From NCBI GenBank assembly GCA_964397015.1, contig CAYNHL010000004.1, positions 4,294 to 68,293 on the forward strand: 64,000 nt of DNA. Reading direction: 5' to 3'. Positions within the stretch are counted from its first letter, which is position 1. Each line of letters opens with the position of its first letter. This document shows, one piece after another, positions 61,511 through 64,000 of this stretch. A program made the position numbers and the translations under genes. The DNA comes from MADRE2 sp964397015. GTDB taxonomy: Bacteria; Desulfobacterota; Desulfobacteria; Desulfobacterales; Desulfobacteraceae. The notes under the pieces were generated by a model that was not told the origin of the DNA, searched no databases, and saw only the letters and a program-made list of their open reading frames with translations.

Positions 61511-62236
61511 CTATAAGGGTTCTTCCTTTCTCCCGGCTTTTTCTCCGACAAAAAGGGTGACAATGCCCGCGGTCATGGGTTTGAACCTGATATTCCTGAA
61601 CCCGGCAGATGCCATTATCCGTGCGAATTCACGCGGCTTTGGAAAGCCAAGGACAGAGTCCGGCAGGTAGTGATAAGCCTGTCGGTGATTGGAAAACAAT
61701 TCTCCGATCCGAGGCAGTATTCGTTTGAAATACAGAAGGTAAAGTGATTTTAGAACAGGGTTTTCTGGAGTGGTCAGTTCAAGAATTACCACCCTTTTCC
61801 CTGGTTTCAGGGCATTTTGAAATTCGACAAGAGCCTGTTTTCTGTTCATTATGTTACGGATACCGAACGCAATGAAGATGCCGTCGAAAAGGCAGCGGCC
61901 AAAAGGTAGAAAGAGAGCATCGGCATTGACAAGCCGGATTGGGGCGGATGGCAGGTGACCGGCCAGCTTCTTTTTTCCCAGCACCAGCATCCCCCGGGAA
62001 AAATCAAGGCCGGCAATACGTGCGGTGCCTCTGGTCTGAGAAAATATTTCAAGGGCCACATCACATGTGCCGCAGGCCACATCCAGTACCAGTGCGTTAC
62101 CGGTCAGCGCAGCCGCCTTTACCATTTCCTTTCGCCAGTAAACATCCTGCCTGAGGCTCAAAAGGCGGTTCAAAAAATCATAACGCGGCGCAATAGCGTC
62201 AAACATGCCCCTGACAAACTCAAGTTCTGCATTCAT
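61511..62236 (-). CDS. UbiE/MenG-type quinone methyltransferase
   Basis: A 241-residue SAM-dependent methyltransferase. VLDVACGTCDVALE is motif I, followed by GLDFSRGMLV and NADALFLPFG; FDAIAPRYDFLNRLLS at the start and NHRQAYHYLPDS near the end are the UbiE/MenG markers. It probably makes menaquinone, given the anaerobic setting, by methylating demethylmenaquinone. The start is ATG at 62236 with an AGGG site, not the in-frame TTG at 62245. It converges on nadB. Confidence 0.9.
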   Translation of the reverse strand: MNAELEFVRGMFDAIAPRYDFLNRLLSLRQDVYWRKEMVKAAALTGNALVLDVACGTCDVALEIFSQTRGTARIAGLDFSRGMLVLGKKKLAGHLPSAPIRLVNADALFLPFGRCLFDGIFIAFGIRNIMNRKQALVEFQNALKPGKRVVILELTTPENPVLKSLYLLYFKRILPRIGELFSNHRQAYHYLPDSVLGFPKPREFARIMASAGFRNIRFKPMTAGIVTLFVGEKAGRKEEPL

Positions 62237-62355
62237 CGTTGACAACCCTGAATTTGGAATTATTATAAGTTATTTATTTATGACGTTGGAAATTATCACA
62301 CAACCGCTGTGAATACAAATGTAAACACGCTGGCAGTTTAAGGCATTCAATTATT

Positions 62356-63456
62356 ATGATGGAAAAACGGGATTATTATGAGGTACTCGGGGTTGGCAGA
62401 AGCGCTTCCAGCCAGGAATTGAAAACAGCCTACCGCAAACTGGCTATCCGGTATCATCCGGACAAGAATCCGGGGGACAAAACCGCTGAAGAAAAATTCA
62501 AGGAAGCCTCAGAGGCCTATGAAGTTCTCAATAATGATCAAAAGCGCCAGATTTATGATCAGTTCGGGCACCAGGGACTTGAAAATTCCGGCCATTCAGG
62601 GCCCAGTGGGTTTGAAGATATTTTTTCCTCTTTTGGTGATATTTTTGAAGATTTCTTCGGATTCGGCAGCCGTGACAGGACCAGAGCCCGTGTTCAAAAA
62701 GGTACGGATCTTCGGTATGACATGAAGATCGATTTCATGGAAGCCGCTTTTGGAACGGAAAAAACCATCTCCATTCCAAGGCTTGATACCTGCACGGAGT
62801 GTGAGGGAAGTGGATGTCAGCCTGGAACTTTTCCTGAAACCTGTTCCCAATGCCAGGGAACGGGCCAGTTTATCCAGAACCAGGGATTTTTCAAGGTCAA
62901 GACCGCCTGTCCCTATTGCCGGGGAAAGGGAAAATCCATTCCCAATCCCTGTGCCAAATGCCGCGGCGGCGGCAGGGTGGAGGTTACCAAAAATGTGCAG
63001 GTCAAGATTCCAGGAGGTGTGGATACCGGTTCCAGGCTGCGGTTATCAGGCGAAGGAGAAGCGGCACCTACCGAGGGCGGAGTTCCGGGCGACCTGTATG
63101 TGGTCGTTAATGTAAAACCCCACAAGTTTTTTCAACGGGACGGCTCAGATATAATCTGTGCAGTGGATATTTCGTTCGTACAGGCGGCATTGGGAGATGA
63201 GATCAAGATCCATACCCTGACCGGCGACACCACCCTTAAAATTCCAAAAGGGACACAGTATGGTGATGTTTTCCGGCTCAGAGGGGAGGGTATCGCATCG
63301 TTGCGCAGCGGCCGCAGGGGGGACCAGATTATCAAGGTTATCGTGAAAACACCGACCCGGTTGTCACAAAAGCAGGAAACTTTGCTAAAGGAATTTGACA
63401 AACTGGATTCAAACAGAATTTCAAACAAGTTGAAAAATTTGTTCAAGAACCTGTAA
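62356..63456 (+). CDS. dnaJ: Chaperone DnaJ
   Basis: 366 residues, full layout: J-domain with the HPD triad (RYHPDKNPGD, ~1-70), G/F region, four CxxCxGxG zinc repeats (CTECEGSG, CSQCQGTG, CPYCRGKG, CAKCRGGG), and a C-terminal peptide-binding domain. It stimulates DnaK ATPase. No dnaK or grpE is in the window. It begins with two adjacent ATG codons at 62356. It is followed after 27 bp by queD. Confidence 0.96.
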   Translation: MMEKRDYYEVLGVGRSASSQELKTAYRKLAIRYHPDKNPGDKTAEEKFKEASEAYEVLNNDQKRQIYDQFGHQGLENSGHSGPSGFEDIFSSFGDIFEDFFGFGSRDRTRARVQKGTDLRYDMKIDFMEAAFGTEKTISIPRLDTCTECEGSGCQPGTFPETCSQCQGTGQFIQNQGFFKVKTACPYCRGKGKSIPNPCAKCRGGGRVEVTKNVQVKIPGGVDTGSRLRLSGEGEAAPTEGGVPGDLYVVVNVKPHKFFQRDGSDIICAVDISFVQAALGDEIKIHTLTGDTTLKIPKGTQYGDVFRLRGEGIASLRSGRRGDQIIKVIVKTPTRLSQKQETLLKEFDKLDSNRISNKLKNLFKNL

Positions 63457-63483
63457 CCGTTCCATTCAAGTCAAGGCAAGCCT

Positions 63484-63861
63484 ATGTTTGAATTAAAAGT
63501 CAGGACCCATTTTGCCGCTGCCCACCAGCTGGCCATGGTGGGACAAAAATGTGAAAATCTTCATGGTCATAACTGGAATATCGAGGTGTATGTTTCCGGT
63601 GAAAAACTTAACAGGGCCGGGGTGCTGGCTGATTTTGGCGATATAAAGCAGGCGGTCAGGCAGATCATTGAAACGCTTGACCACAAATTTTTAAACGAGC
63701 TGGAAGCGTTTTCCTCTGATCAGCCTACATCCGAAAGAATCGCTGTCTATATTGCACAGAACCTGACGCCCCTGCTGAACCGGATGGAGGACAGGGTAAA
63801 GGTCTCACGGGTGACAGCATGGGAGTCCCGGGACGCCTGTGCCACCTATTATCCGGATTGA
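63484..63861 (+). CDS. queD: 6-carboxytetrahydropterin synthase (QueD/PTPS family)
   Basis: 125 residues. The zinc ligands and catalytic triad fit the family: HFAAAHQL, the catalytic Cys in GQKCENLHGHNW, the LDHKFLN histidine and a terminal TAWESRDACATYYPD glutamate. The length and ENLHGHNW motif favour QueD, which makes 6-carboxy-tetrahydropterin for queuosine, over eukaryotic PTPS. No other que genes are in view. Confidence 0.9.
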   Translation: MFELKVRTHFAAAHQLAMVGQKCENLHGHNWNIEVYVSGEKLNRAGVLADFGDIKQAVRQIIETLDHKFLNELEAFSSDQPTSERIAVYIAQNLTPLLNRMEDRVKVSRVTAWESRDACATYYPD

Positions 63862-63869
63862 CCCTTAGT

Positions 63870-63998
63870 TCATTGGTTCTGCTGTAAAATCCGCCGCGCT
63901 GGGATGAGGCCTGTGGCTGCGGCTGAAACAATATTTCCGGCGACGCCGGGGCCGTCACCGGCCACGAACATGCCTTTTACTGCTGTTTCAAGATGCCT
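63870..63998 (-). CDS. FAD-dependent oxidoreductase, C-terminal end (COG2509-like, cut by window edge)
   Basis: The last 42 codons of a minus-strand gene are visible: GMFVAGDGPGVAGNIVSAAA, then a short basic end (IPARRILQQNQ). The GxGxG-like FAD loop before a final helix is typical of NAD(FAD)-utilizing dehydrogenases (COG2509/GltD-like). The N-terminus lies outside the window, so the role is unknown. It ends 8 bp from queD in convergent orientation. Confidence 0.65.
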   Translation of the reverse strand, partial: RHLETAVKGMFVAGDGPGVAGNIVSAAATGLIPARRILQQNQ

Positions 63999-64000
63999 GT

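Overview
The window reads as chromosome of a strictly anaerobic Gram-negative bacterium, most likely a sulfate-reducing Desulfobacterota (Desulfobacteraceae-like) organism. This is inferred from gene content: ferredoxin-linked 2-oxoacid oxidoreductase subunits, a cytoplasmic molybdenum/tungsten enzyme with Fe-S and membrane partners, sodium-pump decarboxylase subunits, LL-diaminopimelate aminotransferase, tandem moeA genes, a VWA-OmpA lipoprotein and signal-transduction genes typical of that group. Genes are densely packed, and many neighbours overlap by ATGA, which suggests translational coupling. No rRNA, tRNA, CRISPR array or intact insertion sequence was recognised.

Layout. 1-4.4 kb: TetR remnant at the edge, ADP-forming acyl-CoA synthetase, panB and a probable PanG-type reductase. 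4.4-24.7 kb: mostly housekeeping and signalling (M16C protease, rsmA, HD-GYP-like protein, dapL, moeA plus a moeA-binding-protein fusion, VWA-OmpA lipoprotein, hybrid histidine kinase, phosphomannomutase, UvrD-type helicase, MFS and Na/Pi transporters). 24.8-25.4 kb: a decayed ATP-binding regulator carrying an 11-bp tandem repeat and an assembly gap. 25.4-41.4 kb: regulators, GGDEF protein, MscS channel, aldo/keto reductase, antiporter, TerB-like protein, peptidase, PLP enzyme, BipA, an ECF sigma/anti-sigma pair and an OadG/OadB sodium-pump pair ending in a strong terminator.

41.4-57.1 kb is the metabolic core. An operon behind a promoter with two inverted repeats encodes a four-subunit 2-oxoacid:ferredoxin oxidoreductase (padF-G-I-E type) followed by padC-B-D type Fe-S, molybdopterin and membrane subunits. 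Together they could oxidise an arylacetyl-CoA (phenylacetyl-CoA) at its alpha carbon to phenylglyoxylate and on to benzoyl-CoA. A terminator, a DUF2080 protein and a GNAT acetyltransferase follow. On the opposite strand lie a complete livKHMGF amino-acid transporter and a tetR-tryptophanase operon. The segment therefore looks like a module for importing and degrading aromatic (and branched-chain) amino acids. The OadG/OadB pair just upstream could serve the later glutaconyl-CoA decarboxylation, but no carboxyltransferase is in view.

57.1-64 kb: tatD, tcdA, a secreted thioredoxin-like protein, an SH3/coiled-coil membrane protein, nadB, a UbiE-type methyltransferase, dnaJ, queD and the 3' end of a COG2509-like flavoprotein. 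No wholly new defence or mobile system was found. The best candidates for novelty are the pad-type operon with its DUF2080/GNAT tail, the repeat-bearing regulator remnant, a ~90-bp intergenic element present twice, and a degenerate HD-GYP protein.
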